Assembly (NCBI RefSeq): GCF_003001995.1
Contig: NZ_PVNB01000028.1
Span: 1 to 46,301 of the forward strand
Length of the DNA: 46,301 nucleotides
Source of the DNA: Orenia metallireducens
GTDB taxonomy: Bacteria > Bacillota > Halanaerobiia > Halobacteroidales > Halobacteroidaceae
Direction: 5' to 3'
In this document: positions 25,228 through 35,155 of the stretch, piece after piece
Layout: each line of letters opens with the position of its first letter
Numbering within the stretch: position 1 is the first letter of the stretch
The notes under the pieces: generated by a model
Told to the model about the DNA's origin: nothing
Databases searched by the model: none
What the model saw: the letters and a program-made list of their open reading frames with translations, nothing else
Translations under genes and position numbers: made by a program

Positions 25228-25773
25228 GTGACCACCATCAAAGATGCTTTAACAGGAATCTTAGGAAATGTAACAGATGATGAGCCTAAAAGTCCAATGC
25301 ATATAGGAGAGGTAATGAATTTATGGCTTTACCATGGTACACTAACTGAAGCAAATCGCTATGTAGAGATAGCCCTAAATACAACTACCGATGATGAACT
25401 AATAGTTGCCTTAAAACATAGCTTTGAAGATTGTAGCAAACAAGTTGCTAAGATAGAAGATCTCTTTAAAAAAGAAGGTATCTCTCTACCCCCAACTCCA
25501 ACCCCTAAACCACGTTCTAATCCAGATGATGTTCCTTCAGGAGTAAAGCTGACTGATGATGAGATTGCTAATGGACTATCCCTTAAAGTTGTCTCAGCTA
25601 TTACTCTATGTGCCTCCGGTATCAGCCAAGCAATTAGATCCGATATTGGTACTATGTGGTTAAATTTTCTCTTAGCAAGAGTCAAGTTTGGAGCTATGCT
25701 CAATTCATTGATGCGAAAAAGAGGCTGGATTAAAGTACCACCCTATTATTACTCTTCAAAGCGTAGTGAATAA
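25228..25773 (+). CDS. DUF3231-family protein (CotF/ferritin-like helical)
   Basis: 181 residues. MHIGEVMNLWLYHGTLTEAN is characteristic of DUF3231 proteins of spore-forming Firmicutes, and further helical segments follow (LSLKVVSAITLCASGISQAI, then GTMWLNFLLARVKFGAML). A Pro-rich linker (LPPTPTPKPRSNPDD) joins the two helical halves. Full-length members are usually about twice as long with two such repeats; this is a single-repeat form. Function is not proved, but a spore-related role is often assumed. Start at GTG 25228 is chosen from AGGAGGTGA 7-8 bases upstream rather than the frame opening at 25195. Confidence 0.8.
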   Translation: MTTIKDALTGILGNVTDDEPKSPMHIGEVMNLWLYHGTLTEANRYVEIALNTTTDDELIVALKHSFEDCSKQVAKIEDLFKKEGISLPPTPTPKPRSNPDDVPSGVKLTDDEIANGLSLKVVSAITLCASGISQAIRSDIGTMWLNFLLARVKFGAMLNSLMRKRGWIKVPPYYYSSKRSE

Positions 25774-25792
25774 GTATTATATGTTTAACAGG

Positions 25793-25830
25793 TAAAAACT
25801 GATGAGATGAATTCATCTCATCAGTTTTTA
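25793..25830. terminator. bidirectional terminator
   Basis: A perfect 38-bp palindrome with TAAAAACTGATGAG at one end and the complementary CTCATCAGTTTTTA at the other. It serves both converging genes (DUF3231 protein and zinc-motif protein). Confidence 0.92.
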
Positions 25831-25834
25831 TTCT

Positions 25835-26749
25835 TTAAGAATCCTTGGCTTTTCTTTCCCTACTCTTTTGGACATTAGCACAATTCCTACAGGATACACT
25901 ACAATATTTAGTTCTAGTATTATTGGAGATAAAGGCACTATCACAGTACTTACATCTATTAATCAATGTTGATTCATCAGTAACTGCAAAGGCATAGACT
26001 GTTTCAATAGCAGTTTTTAGTGAATCAAACTGCCAAGCAATATTGGTCTTATCCAATTGATTTATTGTAAAACCAATCTTATGTGCTTGAAACTTGCCAG
26101 CCATAATTGTAACATTTTCAGTTAAATTACCAGCTTCATTTTGATATATTAATAATTGATTAAAATGTGAAGAGATCATCTTAGCAAAATCTATTATCCA
26201 CTTAAGCTGTTCAGAATAAAATCTTGAAAAAACAAGGTCTAAGACAAGAGGTCGCTTACCATAGTACTTAGGTGAATCCTCTCTTTTTACTACATCTACA
26301 CTATTTCTGTACTCTTTAATTACAATATCCCCTTCTTCTGTAAAAGGAGTAAATTGACTTAAATAATCGCTCTCATCCATCATCTTTTCTTTATTAATCA
26401 AGTTATTTTCAATCAATAAGACCTTTTTATCACCTATGATATTTCGATTATATACACTAGCACTTATCAAACCCAATAAGCCATATTTTCTAGCAAATAT
26501 CAAGATATCATTATTTAATTTCTCTTGATCATCTTGATTATCTTCTGCTAATTTTAAGGCACTATCACCAAGATTTATTAAATCCAAAATTAAATCTTCT
26601 GCTACATTGAAGGGATTATACATAGTAAAACTTGCTTCTTTAGCTGGAATAATATAAATTTCCCCTACTGAGTTTTCCTTAATCTCATAATCACTATATT
26701 TAATCCAATCTGTTGCAAATTGTCCAATTAAGTTAACTTTGCCATCCAT
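25835..26749 (-). CDS. uncharacterised protein with C-terminal CGNR-like zinc motif
   Basis: 304 residues. The C-terminus has four Cys in CKYCDSAFISNNTRTKYCSV followed by SCRNCANVQKSRERK, the pattern of CGNR-like zinc-binding segments (CxxC...CSxxCRN.A). The rest is a mixed helical domain without membrane segments or signal peptide, not recognised. Zinc tails of this type suggest nucleic-acid binding. Start at ATG 26749 follows GGAGGGTG; the frame from GTG 26758 overlaps that site. Upstream lies an AT-rich region with ATTACATGTAAT-type dyads (near 26770), possibly its operator. Confidence 0.65.
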   Translation of the reverse strand: MDGKVNLIGQFATDWIKYSDYEIKENSVGEIYIIPAKEASFTMYNPFNVAEDLILDLINLGDSALKLAEDNQDDQEKLNNDILIFARKYGLLGLISASVYNRNIIGDKKVLLIENNLINKEKMMDESDYLSQFTPFTEEGDIVIKEYRNSVDVVKREDSPKYYGKRPLVLDLVFSRFYSEQLKWIIDFAKMISSHFNQLLIYQNEAGNLTENVTIMAGKFQAHKIGFTINQLDKTNIAWQFDSLKTAIETVYAFAVTDESTLINRCKYCDSAFISNNTRTKYCSVSCRNCANVQKSRERKAKDS

Positions 26750-26885
26750 TTTATTCACCCTCCTCTTAGTTTATTACATGTAATAGTAGTAACTATTATA
26801 ACTATTACATATCTTGATTATCATTTTACTCCTCTTTTAATGCCTTGTCAATTGTTTTTTATAAAATAAAATTTATAAAGCAAAA

Positions 26886-26930
26886 AATAAAGAGAGGATT
26901 CTACTAAAAACTGAGAATCCTCTCTTTATT
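26886..26930 (-). terminator. terminator of the YqiJ/flotillin/AAA+ operon
   Basis: A 17-bp stem (26886-26902 with 26914-26930) and 11-base loop. On the minus strand it is followed by TTTTTG within the A-rich plus-strand flank. It is ~120 bases past the stop of the giant ATPase gene. Confidence 0.85.
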
Positions 26931-27048
26931 CCTCTATTATTATCTGCTTTTTATCTTAAAAAACTGAAATAACTGTCTCATATTCTTCTCTATTATTAAT
27001 ACTTTTACAACAAAACAAATAAATTTACAGCTATTTCTCTTTAAAAAA

Positions 27049-30000
27049 TCAACTATTTTTCATACTACTCCCTATTAATTTCAAATTTTCTCCTATATTA
27101 TTCAATTCTCTTATCACTTCTATTATCCTTTGACCATCTTCTTCTGACTTCTTCTTCAAATAGATCTCCTTTATCTCTGTCCATCTTGTCTTTCTTTCTT
27201 CGCTCATTCTATCAGTAATTTCATAGAACTTCAATAAACTTGCTTCTGCTTCAGTTGCTAAAGTCTGAGCATCATTGTTATAGCTATTCTCTATTAGCCT
27301 ATCTATCTCACTATCATTCATAATGGGGACTACCTTTTCCACAATCTTATTCATATTTCTATAAGAGCCTTGGAGCTTAAAGGGGGGCTCTGTTCGATAT
27401 TCATCACTTTGGGAAGAGGAATAGATATACTCCATATTTACCTTTAATATCTCATCCCTTATCTTCAGACAGCTCTCTAAGACCTTTAAAGCCTCTTCTA
27501 TATCCTCTTCAGTATAGCTACCAGTTAAGTTAATATCACCTCTATCACCTGTAGCAATAGCTTGAATTAACTTATAGATATCCTCAGGATACTTCATATA
27601 TATCTTGTTCAAGTAACTATTTGAGGTAATAGCATTCTCTATATAGCTTAGCTTAAAGGCTTGCTCATTCTCCCTTAGCATATCTCCTAGATTATATACA
27701 TCGGCTCTATTTGCTAGCATATCAGGAATCTTAAACTTATCTCCACTCTCAGTATAAGGGTTTCCAGCCATTACTACAGCAACCTTCTTCCCTCTAAATT
27801 CATAGGTCTTACTAATTCCTTTATAGACACCTTCAATCTTTCTCTGTCCATCACATAAGGAGATAAACTTCTGCAAAAACTCTGGATTTGAATGCTGAAT
27901 ATCATCTAAATAAATCATCACATTATTGCCGATTTCAAAGGCTAAATTCAACTTTTTCAACTCTTCTCTAGCACTGGCATTCTCAGCCTCGGCTGGGTCA
28001 AGAGAAGTAACACCATGACCTATAGTTGGGCAATTTATCTTGACTAGCATCATACTCAATCGGTTGGCAATATACTCTATCAAAGTAGTCTTACCATAAC
28101 CAGGTGGAGATATCATCAACAACATCCCCATATTATCAGTTCTCTTGCTCTTTCCAGCTGTACCTATCTGTTTGGCTAAGTTATCTCCAATTAAAGGCAG
28201 ATAAACCTGGTCAATTAACTTACTTCTTACAAAGGAAGTCAATACCTTTGGTTGTAGTGATTTAAAATTAATCTGATTCTTGATAGCTTCAATCTTCTCA
28301 AGCTTTAATTTCTGAAACTCTTCATATTGAGGGATAATATTATCATTAAAATTATCTAGCTTATCAAAAAACTCTACAATATTTACCTTATATTGACCAT
28401 TCTCAATAGATTGATGAGTTCCTACTAACTTATCTATGGCTATCTCAGACTTTTTATTGATTATTCTCCGCTTAGCATAATCACCTAAGATTAAAATAGA
28501 TATCACTTCATAAAGATAATCATTAAACTCTAACTTCCTCTCATACAGATAAGATTTGACCCATTCATTGACTAAAATATATTTTCCTTCTAAATCATCC
28601 TTTAAATTCTCTAAAGACTTCTTAAAATCTCCTTTAGCCCCCATTGAGATAAGGAAGTTATTAAAATCTTCATATGCTTCTGCTGCTTCTGTACTTAATA
28701 CAAAGCTCTCATGCTGACTTATCTCTTTAGCAAGGTACTCAGCAACCTTAGTAAATTGATGGGACTCTATCCAACGATTCTTAGCTACAAAGGCTCCTAT
28801 CTTTTGAGCCAACGCTGGAATAAATCCCCCTACCAATCCCCGCTTAGAGTATTTTGCTATAAGATTGACAGTCCTTAATCTATTCTCTAGTTTTTCTTTT
28901 CTATCTTCGGCTAATTCACATTCCCAAAATAGATTTGCAATGGCTCTAACTTTGGGATTGTAGGAAGCCAACTCTAATTCTAGATAGGTATCGACCAAAG
29001 CACTTAATATCTTTGTTCCATCATGGTCATGGACACCTTTAGTATAATATTCTTTAGAATGGTTCTCTATATAATCCTTTATTACACTGCTTAAAGCCTT
29101 CTCATCTTTCTGATATAATTCTTCTAAAGAATTATCCTCTTGATATCCCTTGAAGATATTATAGGCCAAAAATTCTGCCCGATAGACATCATCATTTTCA
29201 GATATAACCTTCTGCTCCCAAACCTCTTTATATTTAGTAAACTCCTCTTCATTTACCTTCTCCCAAAAATCGGTACCCGAGATATGAAAATAAAATCCAT
29301 CTTCTTTTTTTAGCAGACTCAGTTCAGGCTTCTGACTATTGACTAGAAAATGATTATCTCCAAATTTGATAGTATTTTCATCTAAGAATAGTTCCTTTTT
29401 ATCCTTTAACTGCTTGATGCTAGACTCTTTCAAGGACTTCAACTTATTTTCAATATCATCAGCCTTGGTACTATCTCCAAGCTCTATTAACTGTTCTATA
29501 ATATCTCTGATCTTATCTACCATGGGACTAGTAGAAAGAAGTTCATTGATCGAGCTTACTTCTTCAAAAGACTTGACCATATTTTCTAAGCCTTTAAAGA
29601 TTCTCTTAGCAGCATTGCCCAAAGAGTCTATCTTTCTATTCTTCTTTTCTAATAGTTGCTGCTTTTTTGATTCAAATGTTGATATGATCTCTTCCCTTTT
29701 CTCTGTTAGCATTACTACAAAATTATCAAAATCAGAGAACTTACTCTCTAATTCATCAATTTGTACTATTATCTTAGACATATAGTCTTCGGTTTTTTCC
29801 ACAGTAGTAGATAGATCTAAATAGTTGGATACAGAATGAGTCAATAAATTTAGTTTAGAATAGAACTCAGACTCCTTCTCCTTAGCATTTAAATTATCTA
29901 TCTTGTTCTTCAACTTTGATTTACTTTGATTCAAATTAGAAAAAAGCAGAGAGATCTTATCAATTATTTCAGAGGTCTTAGTGGCATCTTCTATCTTCAA

Positions 30001-31917
30001 ACTATTTACTATATTGATTAAGAGCTCTAGTTCTTCTGATACCTTTATTATCTTCTCATTCAATTCTCTTCCATCAATAACTTTTTCAATATTGTTTAAT
30101 TGAAGCTCTATCTCTTCTACCGATTCTATATAGGGGTTTAAACTATCATCAGCTAATAAAAACTCTACACAATCCTCTGATAATTTATCATTCTTCTCCT
30201 TTACCTTTAAGGATAAAGCTTCAACCTTTTCTTCATCAATAAACTGTAAGTCCTTTAATCCAGCAATTTCTCCTCTTACTTTTCTTATTTTGGTCAAATA
30301 TTTTACAAAATCATTTATATTTTCAAAGGTATTGTAGCCAATTGCTTTGGCTATATCCTCTACTTTCTCTCTTACTTGCTCATATTGATTGGCTGTATTC
30401 TCTTTTATCTTCGTAACCTTATCAAACTCTTTAATTGCAATTGCCCCTGCTTCTTTAATCTTAAGCAAAGACTGTTTTAGATTAAAAGCTTCCTCTTTAT
30501 CTACCCAAAAATAATTATTTATAATCTTTTCTGCATCTCTTACTATATCTATATACAACCCATAGTAGCTATCATCTTTTTTAGATAAATTATAGAGAGA
30601 ATAACAGTCAGCCATCAATCTAACTATCTCTTTATTTCCTATATTATATAAAAATCCATCTTTATCCTCTTCCTTTGCCTTGACTATATCTTTAGCAAAG
30701 GAGGTCTGCCAAATTTGGATAGTATGATTTCTTTTAGGCTCTTGCCCTGCTTTAAAGATAACCATCTCTCCATTATCAAAATGGGAATAGCCATTACAGA
30801 TTATTGGAGTCTCAATCTCTTGATGAATGATATTATAATTATGAATATAATACTCACCTGTTACCTTATCAAAAAAGATATATTGATAGTCTTCACCATT
30901 GATTGAAGCTTTTTTATTCTGAAAAACTATATTCTGATAGTTTAGTTCAAACCTCTTAAAACCTCCTGATTGCAGGAAGATTCCATCAGGAAAGATTATT
31001 CCATGATCTTCTGGAAGTAATACTACCGATTTTCCGATAGAATCTATCCGTTGTACCTCTTTTGTCTTCTCATTGAAAACAATATATCTATAATTACCTT
31101 CTTGATAAGGCTTCATCTTAAGTAAGATAAGATTTCCTACTATAGCATAAAAGACATCAGCATCATCAAGCTTCTGATCCTTCTGCTCTACCTCTTCTGC
31201 ATAAATTCCTTCTCCAGAATTTGTATTGTCCTCTATCTTTAAAGTTAAGGTTCCACCAATAGTCTCTACAAATACACGATCTTCAATAGAAATATGGGGA
31301 TGAAGACCAGCAACCTGGTCTTCTCTTGTAGTCTCTTTCCATTCAATCTCTTGCTGGGTAGGATATGTAATTTCATGGCTGAACCTATTTCCTAAATATT
31401 CTATAGTACCATCTTCTTTTAGCAGCCATTTAAAGCTTTTAATATCATCTACCTTTTCCCCATTTTGAAAGACCATATAAATAAAATTATCTTTCTCATG
31501 AAATTTAGCAAAAAAGCTCTCTTTATAATATTGATATAGCTCTCTAAAATCACTTTTAAACTGCTTATCATCTAATAAAGAGTACTCCTCTCTAGCAAAT
31601 CTACTTCCATTATAAGTATATACAGAGAAGACATCACTTAATTTAGTTTCTGATTTTAATCCAAGATGTACATTATACCCTAATATAACCTTATTCCCTA
31701 CAGGAACTATATCCCTAGGTATACAGCTATTCTCTGTAACTATAGCTTCACTCTTCTTTAAAGTATTTTTAGTCTCCCCATAGATCTCAATTCTTTTTTG
31801 ATTCAATCTTTCTAACTTATCTTTCAACTCTGCTGAACTTTCTAGCAGCCTATTTTTAATAACATTATAGGTCGCAATACCTTCTTGTTTTTTCTCTTCT
31901 TTACTCTCTTTGCTCAT
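27049..31917 (-). CDS. giant AAA+ ATPase (DUF3686 / 'DNA repair ATPase' family)
   Basis: 1622 residues, soluble. Residues ~1-430 are beta-rich and resemble the DUF3686 region of proteins annotated as DNA repair ATPases. Residues ~440-860 are long coiled coils (for example LKSLKESSIKQLKDKKELF). A helical region with ILSALVDTYLELELASYNPK follows. The AAA+ module near residue 1270 has Walker A SPPGYGKTTLIEYIANRL, then Walker B VMIYLDDIQHSNPEF ~65 residues later and sensor-like VAVVMAGNPYTESGDKF. The name 'DNA repair' is historical; the constant neighbours (OB-fold membrane protein, flotillin) point instead to a membrane-associated remodelling ATPase. This is inference. Start set at ATG 31917 (AAGGGGATAGAT before it) rather than TTG 31935. 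It begins 10 bases after the flotillin stop, so is translationally coupled. Confidence 0.82.
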   Translation of the reverse strand: MSKESKEEKKQEGIATYNVIKNRLLESSAELKDKLERLNQKRIEIYGETKNTLKKSEAIVTENSCIPRDIVPVGNKVILGYNVHLGLKSETKLSDVFSVYTYNGSRFAREEYSLLDDKQFKSDFRELYQYYKESFFAKFHEKDNFIYMVFQNGEKVDDIKSFKWLLKEDGTIEYLGNRFSHEITYPTQQEIEWKETTREDQVAGLHPHISIEDRVFVETIGGTLTLKIEDNTNSGEGIYAEEVEQKDQKLDDADVFYAIVGNLILLKMKPYQEGNYRYIVFNEKTKEVQRIDSIGKSVVLLPEDHGIIFPDGIFLQSGGFKRFELNYQNIVFQNKKASINGEDYQYIFFDKVTGEYYIHNYNIIHQEIETPIICNGYSHFDNGEMVIFKAGQEPKRNHTIQIWQTSFAKDIVKAKEEDKDGFLYNIGNKEIVRLMADCYSLYNLSKKDDSYYGLYIDIVRDAEKIINNYFWVDKEEAFNLKQSLLKIKEAGAIAIKEFDKVTKIKENTANQYEQVREKVEDIAKAIGYNTFENINDFVKYLTKIRKVRGEIAGLKDLQFIDEEKVEALSLKVKEKNDKLSEDCVEFLLADDSLNPYIESVEEIELQLNNIEKVIDGRELNEKIIKVSEELELLINIVNSLKIEDATKTSEIIDKISLLFSNLNQSKSKLKNKIDNLNAKEKESEFYSKLNLLTHSVSNYLDLSTTVEKTEDYMSKIIVQIDELESKFSDFDNFVVMLTEKREEIISTFESKKQQLLEKKNRKIDSLGNAAKRIFKGLENMVKSFEEVSSINELLSTSPMVDKIRDIIEQLIELGDSTKADDIENKLKSLKESSIKQLKDKKELFLDENTIKFGDNHFLVNSQKPELSLLKKEDGFYFHISGTDFWEKVNEEEFTKYKEVWEQKVISENDDVYRAEFLAYNIFKGYQEDNSLEELYQKDEKALSSVIKDYIENHSKEYYTKGVHDHDGTKILSALVDTYLELELASYNPKVRAIANLFWECELAEDRKEKLENRLRTVNLIAKYSKRGLVGGFIPALAQKIGAFVAKNRWIESHQFTKVAEYLAKEISQHESFVLSTEAAEAYEDFNNFLISMGAKGDFKKSLENLKDDLEGKYILVNEWVKSYLYERKLEFNDYLYEVISILILGDYAKRRIINKKSEIAIDKLVGTHQSIENGQYKVNIVEFFDKLDNFNDNIIPQYEEFQKLKLEKIEAIKNQINFKSLQPKVLTSFVRSKLIDQVYLPLIGDNLAKQIGTAGKSKRTDNMGMLLMISPPGYGKTTLIEYIANRLSMMLVKINCPTIGHGVTSLDPAEAENASAREELKKLNLAFEIGNNVMIYLDDIQHSNPEFLQKFISLCDGQRKIEGVYKGISKTYEFRGKKVAVVMAGNPYTESGDKFKIPDMLANRADVYNLGDMLRENEQAFKLSYIENAITSNSYLNKIYMKYPEDIYKLIQAIATGDRGDINLTGSYTEEDIEEALKVLESCLKIRDEILKVNMEYIYSSSQSDEYRTEPPFKLQGSYRNMNKIVEKVVPIMNDSEIDRLIENSYNNDAQTLATEAEASLLKFYEITDRMSEERKTRWTEIKEIYLKKKSEEDGQRIIEVIRELNNIGENLKLIGSSMKNS

Positions 31918-31927
31918 ATCTATCCCC

Positions 31928-33994
31928 TTACCCAATTATCGATTTTATTGGATCATTCTCTACTCCAAGCTCTTTAGCTTTGTCCAAAATTCTACTAATA
32001 ACTGTATTTGGAGTACCATTAGAACTGTCCATATACTTCATTATAGCATTGGAAATTGTAAGGTTCTTGATAGCTTCAGAATCTACATTAAAGCTATCAA
32101 TTAAAGTCTTTAATTGCTTTTGGAAATTATCTATATCACCACTAAAAAATGTATCCTTTACATCTGTTAAAACATTAGAGTTGTTGACTAATCTATCAAC
32201 TTGCTTTCCAGTACTGATCGAATTTATTAGCTTATCAAAGAAGATAGAATCTCCACCAACAATATCAACATTAGCATTCTTCAAGCCATCTCTCATTATT
32301 TCTGCCTGTGCTCTGGCTATCTCGGCTTGAATGCTGATCTCTGCTAATTCTACCTCTTTATCTTTATTCAGCTTTAATTTAAACTCTTCATGCTCTTTTC
32401 CTACAGCATCTAATTTCTTCATTGCTTCTGCTTTCTTATTGATTCCTTCTGCCTCTGCTAATGCCTTCTCTCTAGTTACTTGAGCTTCTGATTCACCTTT
32501 AATCTTAATTGCTTTAGCTTCTGCTGCTGCTTGCATCTCTTCAACCTTAGCTTTTGAAGCACCGTCTGCTTCAAAGGCTTCTGCTTGTGCCTTCATTACT
32601 CTAGAGTCAGAGATTCCTTGTACAGAAGCTTCCTCAGCCTTGGCATCTGCCATGATCTTGATAGATTCAGCCTTTTTATGGGAGGTCTTTAATTCAGTAT
32701 CTGCCATGATAACCTCTTTCTCAGCTAATTCTTGAGCACTTCTCTTCTCTGCTTCCGCAAGTTTGATCTTATCAATTGCTTTAACCTCGGCATCACTTTC
32801 AGCCTTTGTAACACTTACCGTCTTCTCTCTATTAGCTTGAGCTATCTCTCTAGTATCTTTTATCTTCTCTTCCTCTTCAGCTACCGATTTCTCTACTATT
32901 ACCCTCTCTCTAACTACCTCTTGCATACTCTTCTTCTCTTTTTCTAAATCCTTCTCCTTGGCTATCTCCGCTAGTGAAACTATCTTTTCTCTCTCTGTTC
33001 TCTCTATCTCAGTTTCTTTTTGTGCTCTTTCTTGCTCTACAGACTCCGTTCCCTCTTTAGCTATTCTAGCAATAATAATCTGTCTATCTTTATTCTCTTC
33101 AGCAATTGAAATTTCTTCATCTGTCTTAATTCTTGTTCTTTCTGCCTTTAAGCGTTCTTCTTCCTCTACAATCTTTATCTGAGAATTTTCTCTTGATTTC
33201 AGATTAGCTATTTCTCTTTTTTGCTTCTCTTCTGCTTCAGCCTGTTGTCTTTGAAGCTCTAATACGGCTTCTCTAGCACTTACATCCTGTTTTACAATCG
33301 TTTTCTCTTTATTTCGTTTAACTTCATTGGCTCTGATTGCTTGCTCAGCAGTTAATTCAATAATCTTTTTAATACCTTCTGAGTCAAGTACATTATTCTC
33401 ATCTAAATTTGCTATATTTGTCTGTTCTAAATAATCAATCGCAGCATCATCTAAGACATAACCATTCAAGTCAGTTCCTATAACTTGAAGAATCTCTTCC
33501 TTGAAGGTATCTCTTTCAGTATAAAGCTGAGTAAACTCAAACTTCTTACCAACTGTCTTTAAAGCCTCAGAAAATTTAGCATCAAAAAACTCCATTAAAG
33601 TATTAGTATCAGAAGCTTTTTTAGTCCCCAAAGCTTTAGCTACCCTTAATACATCCTTTTCAGTATGATTTACCCTTACAAAAAAAGCAACCTTAATATC
33701 AGCTCTTAAATTATCCTTACATACTAAACCAGCCTTACCACTTCTTTCAATCTCTACTCTTTTAATCGATACATCCATCAATTCACAATGGTGTAAGATT
33801 GGAATAATCCAAGTCCCAGTAAAGGAGACCTTCGACCCTCCAATTCCATTCTTAACAATAGCAGTTCCTTGATCCACCTTCTTATAAAATAGTGTCAATA
33901 ATATAGGAAATCCTATAAATATAAGAAAAGCAACTCCTGCCACTACATACAATATCATTTCTAACATTCCCATATCCAAAATTCCAATTTCCAA
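31928..33994 (-). CDS. flotillin/SPFH-domain protein (YqiK-like)
   Basis: 688 residues. One N-terminal membrane segment (~10-36, MLEMILYVVAGVAFLIFIGF) is followed by the SPFH domain (~40-200: TWIIPILHHCELMDVSIKRVE, LRADIKVAFFVRVNHTEKDV). A very long Glu/Ala/Lys coiled coil (~210-560, many AEAKA and EAE motifs) and a C-terminal flotillin segment (QAEIARAQAEIMRDGLKNA and after) complete it. E. coli YqiK is ~553 residues, so the coiled coil is extended here. Flotillins organise membrane microdomains. Start is TTG 33994: AAGGAGG lies 8 bases upstream, while the nearest ATG (33973) is too far. It sits between the YqiJ-like gene and the AAA+ gene in one operon. Confidence 0.9.
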   Translation of the reverse strand: MEIGILDMGMLEMILYVVAGVAFLIFIGFPILLTLFYKKVDQGTAIVKNGIGGSKVSFTGTWIIPILHHCELMDVSIKRVEIERSGKAGLVCKDNLRADIKVAFFVRVNHTEKDVLRVAKALGTKKASDTNTLMEFFDAKFSEALKTVGKKFEFTQLYTERDTFKEEILQVIGTDLNGYVLDDAAIDYLEQTNIANLDENNVLDSEGIKKIIELTAEQAIRANEVKRNKEKTIVKQDVSAREAVLELQRQQAEAEEKQKREIANLKSRENSQIKIVEEEERLKAERTRIKTDEEISIAEENKDRQIIIARIAKEGTESVEQERAQKETEIERTEREKIVSLAEIAKEKDLEKEKKSMQEVVRERVIVEKSVAEEEEKIKDTREIAQANREKTVSVTKAESDAEVKAIDKIKLAEAEKRSAQELAEKEVIMADTELKTSHKKAESIKIMADAKAEEASVQGISDSRVMKAQAEAFEADGASKAKVEEMQAAAEAKAIKIKGESEAQVTREKALAEAEGINKKAEAMKKLDAVGKEHEEFKLKLNKDKEVELAEISIQAEIARAQAEIMRDGLKNANVDIVGGDSIFFDKLINSISTGKQVDRLVNNSNVLTDVKDTFFSGDIDNFQKQLKTLIDSFNVDSEAIKNLTISNAIMKYMDSSNGTPNTVISRILDKAKELGVENDPIKSIIG

Positions 33995-34105
33995 TTAATA
34001 TTCCTCCTTAAATTATCTTTTTATATAAAAGAAGCTTTATACTTCTTTATATACAATATTCTCATATATAGCTTATGTAAGTTTCTATAAACTTATAGTC
34101 GATAA

Positions 34106-34759
34106 CTATAGTTGCTCTCTTACAATATAAATATCTTTCTTATTATCTTTAGAGATTACAATTGCTCGACTTCCTCTTATAATACTCTCACCCAATGATT
34201 TTACATTTATTATAATAGGATAGTCATCGACTATAATCTCAGCTTGGGCAATATTTGCTGAACTTAAATTAGATTTTAAGATACAACTCTGTCCAATAAT
34301 TTCAATATCACTTCTATCTTCCATAGAACTAAAAAACTTCTTTAAAGGTTCTGTCAGCCCTTTAGTTATAAAAGCTGAGATTATACAGTTTAGTATAAAT
34401 GCTAAGAGCCCCCAAATAGATCTTGGAGAAATATTGCTATAATACAGCAACATACTCAAAACCCATAATAGAAGAAAGAAAATAGTCCCATAAATTATAA
34501 TAGGTACAGAACCAAGATTTAAAAATTTCAATATCCGCAGAAAGTAATATCTGATTGGACCAATCTCTAATCTTGGGTCTTCTGTCTCAACTCCACCATC
34601 AAAGTACATATTAGACGAGAAATCTATATCTAAGTCAAATTCAATAACATCAAAAGAAAAGATCCCCAATATTATTAAAACCCAGTAGCTCATTACCATA
34701 ATTAAAAAAGCTGTAGCTAAGATATTAATCCCAGTAAAAGCAAATTGAATATATTCCAT
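34106..34759 (-). CDS. YqiJ-like OB-fold membrane protein (NfeD relative)
   Basis: 217 residues. Membrane helices lie near 10-35 (GINILATAFLIMVMSYWVLI), 82-105 (SVPIIIYGTIFFLLLWVLSM) and 113-133 (IWGLLAFILNCIISAFITKG). The C-terminal ~65 residues form a small beta domain (IEIIGQSCILKSNLSSANIA, then SLGESIIRGSRAIVISKD) of the OB/NfeD type. In E. coli yqiJ precedes yqiK, and NfeD-type proteins are known partners of flotillins, so this is probably the membrane partner of the next gene. First gene of the operon; GAAAGGAGAG precedes the ATG. Confidence 0.82.
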   Translation of the reverse strand: MEYIQFAFTGINILATAFLIMVMSYWVLIILGIFSFDVIEFDLDIDFSSNMYFDGGVETEDPRLEIGPIRYYFLRILKFLNLGSVPIIIYGTIFFLLLWVLSMLLYYSNISPRSIWGLLAFILNCIISAFITKGLTEPLKKFFSSMEDRSDIEIIGQSCILKSNLSSANIAQAEIIVDDYPIIINVKSLGESIIRGSRAIVISKDNKKDIYIVREQL

Positions 34760-34985
34760 AATCTCTCCTTTCTATAGATAAGTAAGATTCTAGGTATAAG
34801 ATTGAGCTTGAGGAAAACATAAAATATTATTTTAATACTTTACTTATATTTAAACTTAGACTTAAGCTTATCTTCAAAATCATATCTATATTTTTTAATT
34901 TAAGTCAACACCTATACTACAAAAGGTTCCTTTTATTGTATATAATTTTATCAAAGGACTTATATTGTCTTTTTATTACTTTTTT

Positions 34986-35053
34986 AATCTATCATGTAAA
35001 TTTTTAGATGTCAAGTGTTCTCTCTCTTTTTCAAAATAATTGACAGAGAGAAC
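34986..35053 (-). promoter_or_regulatory. promoter of the YqiJ/flotillin/AAA+ operon with adjoining inverted repeat
   Basis: Minus strand TTGACA (35014-35009), 17 bases, TAGATT (34991-34986). Two bases upstream of the -35 lies an inverted repeat, GTTCTCTCT (35017-35025) and AGAGAGAAC (35045-35053), separated by 19 bases. This is where an activator such as a response regulator would bind. The leader to the YqiJ-like ATG is ~220 bases. Confidence 0.7.
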
Positions 35054-35155
35054 TTAAAATTTTTAATTTATTTATCTTAAATCATCTTCTCATCTCAAAG
35101 AACTCAGCAACCTTTAATTATACCTCCTATATTTTTCCATTATGAAACAAAATAA

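Noticed and set aside
32732-33182. Plus-strand ORFs rich in Ser/Leu opposite the flotillin coiled coil
   Set aside because: Complement of Glu/Lys/Ala-rich codons; typical shadow frames.
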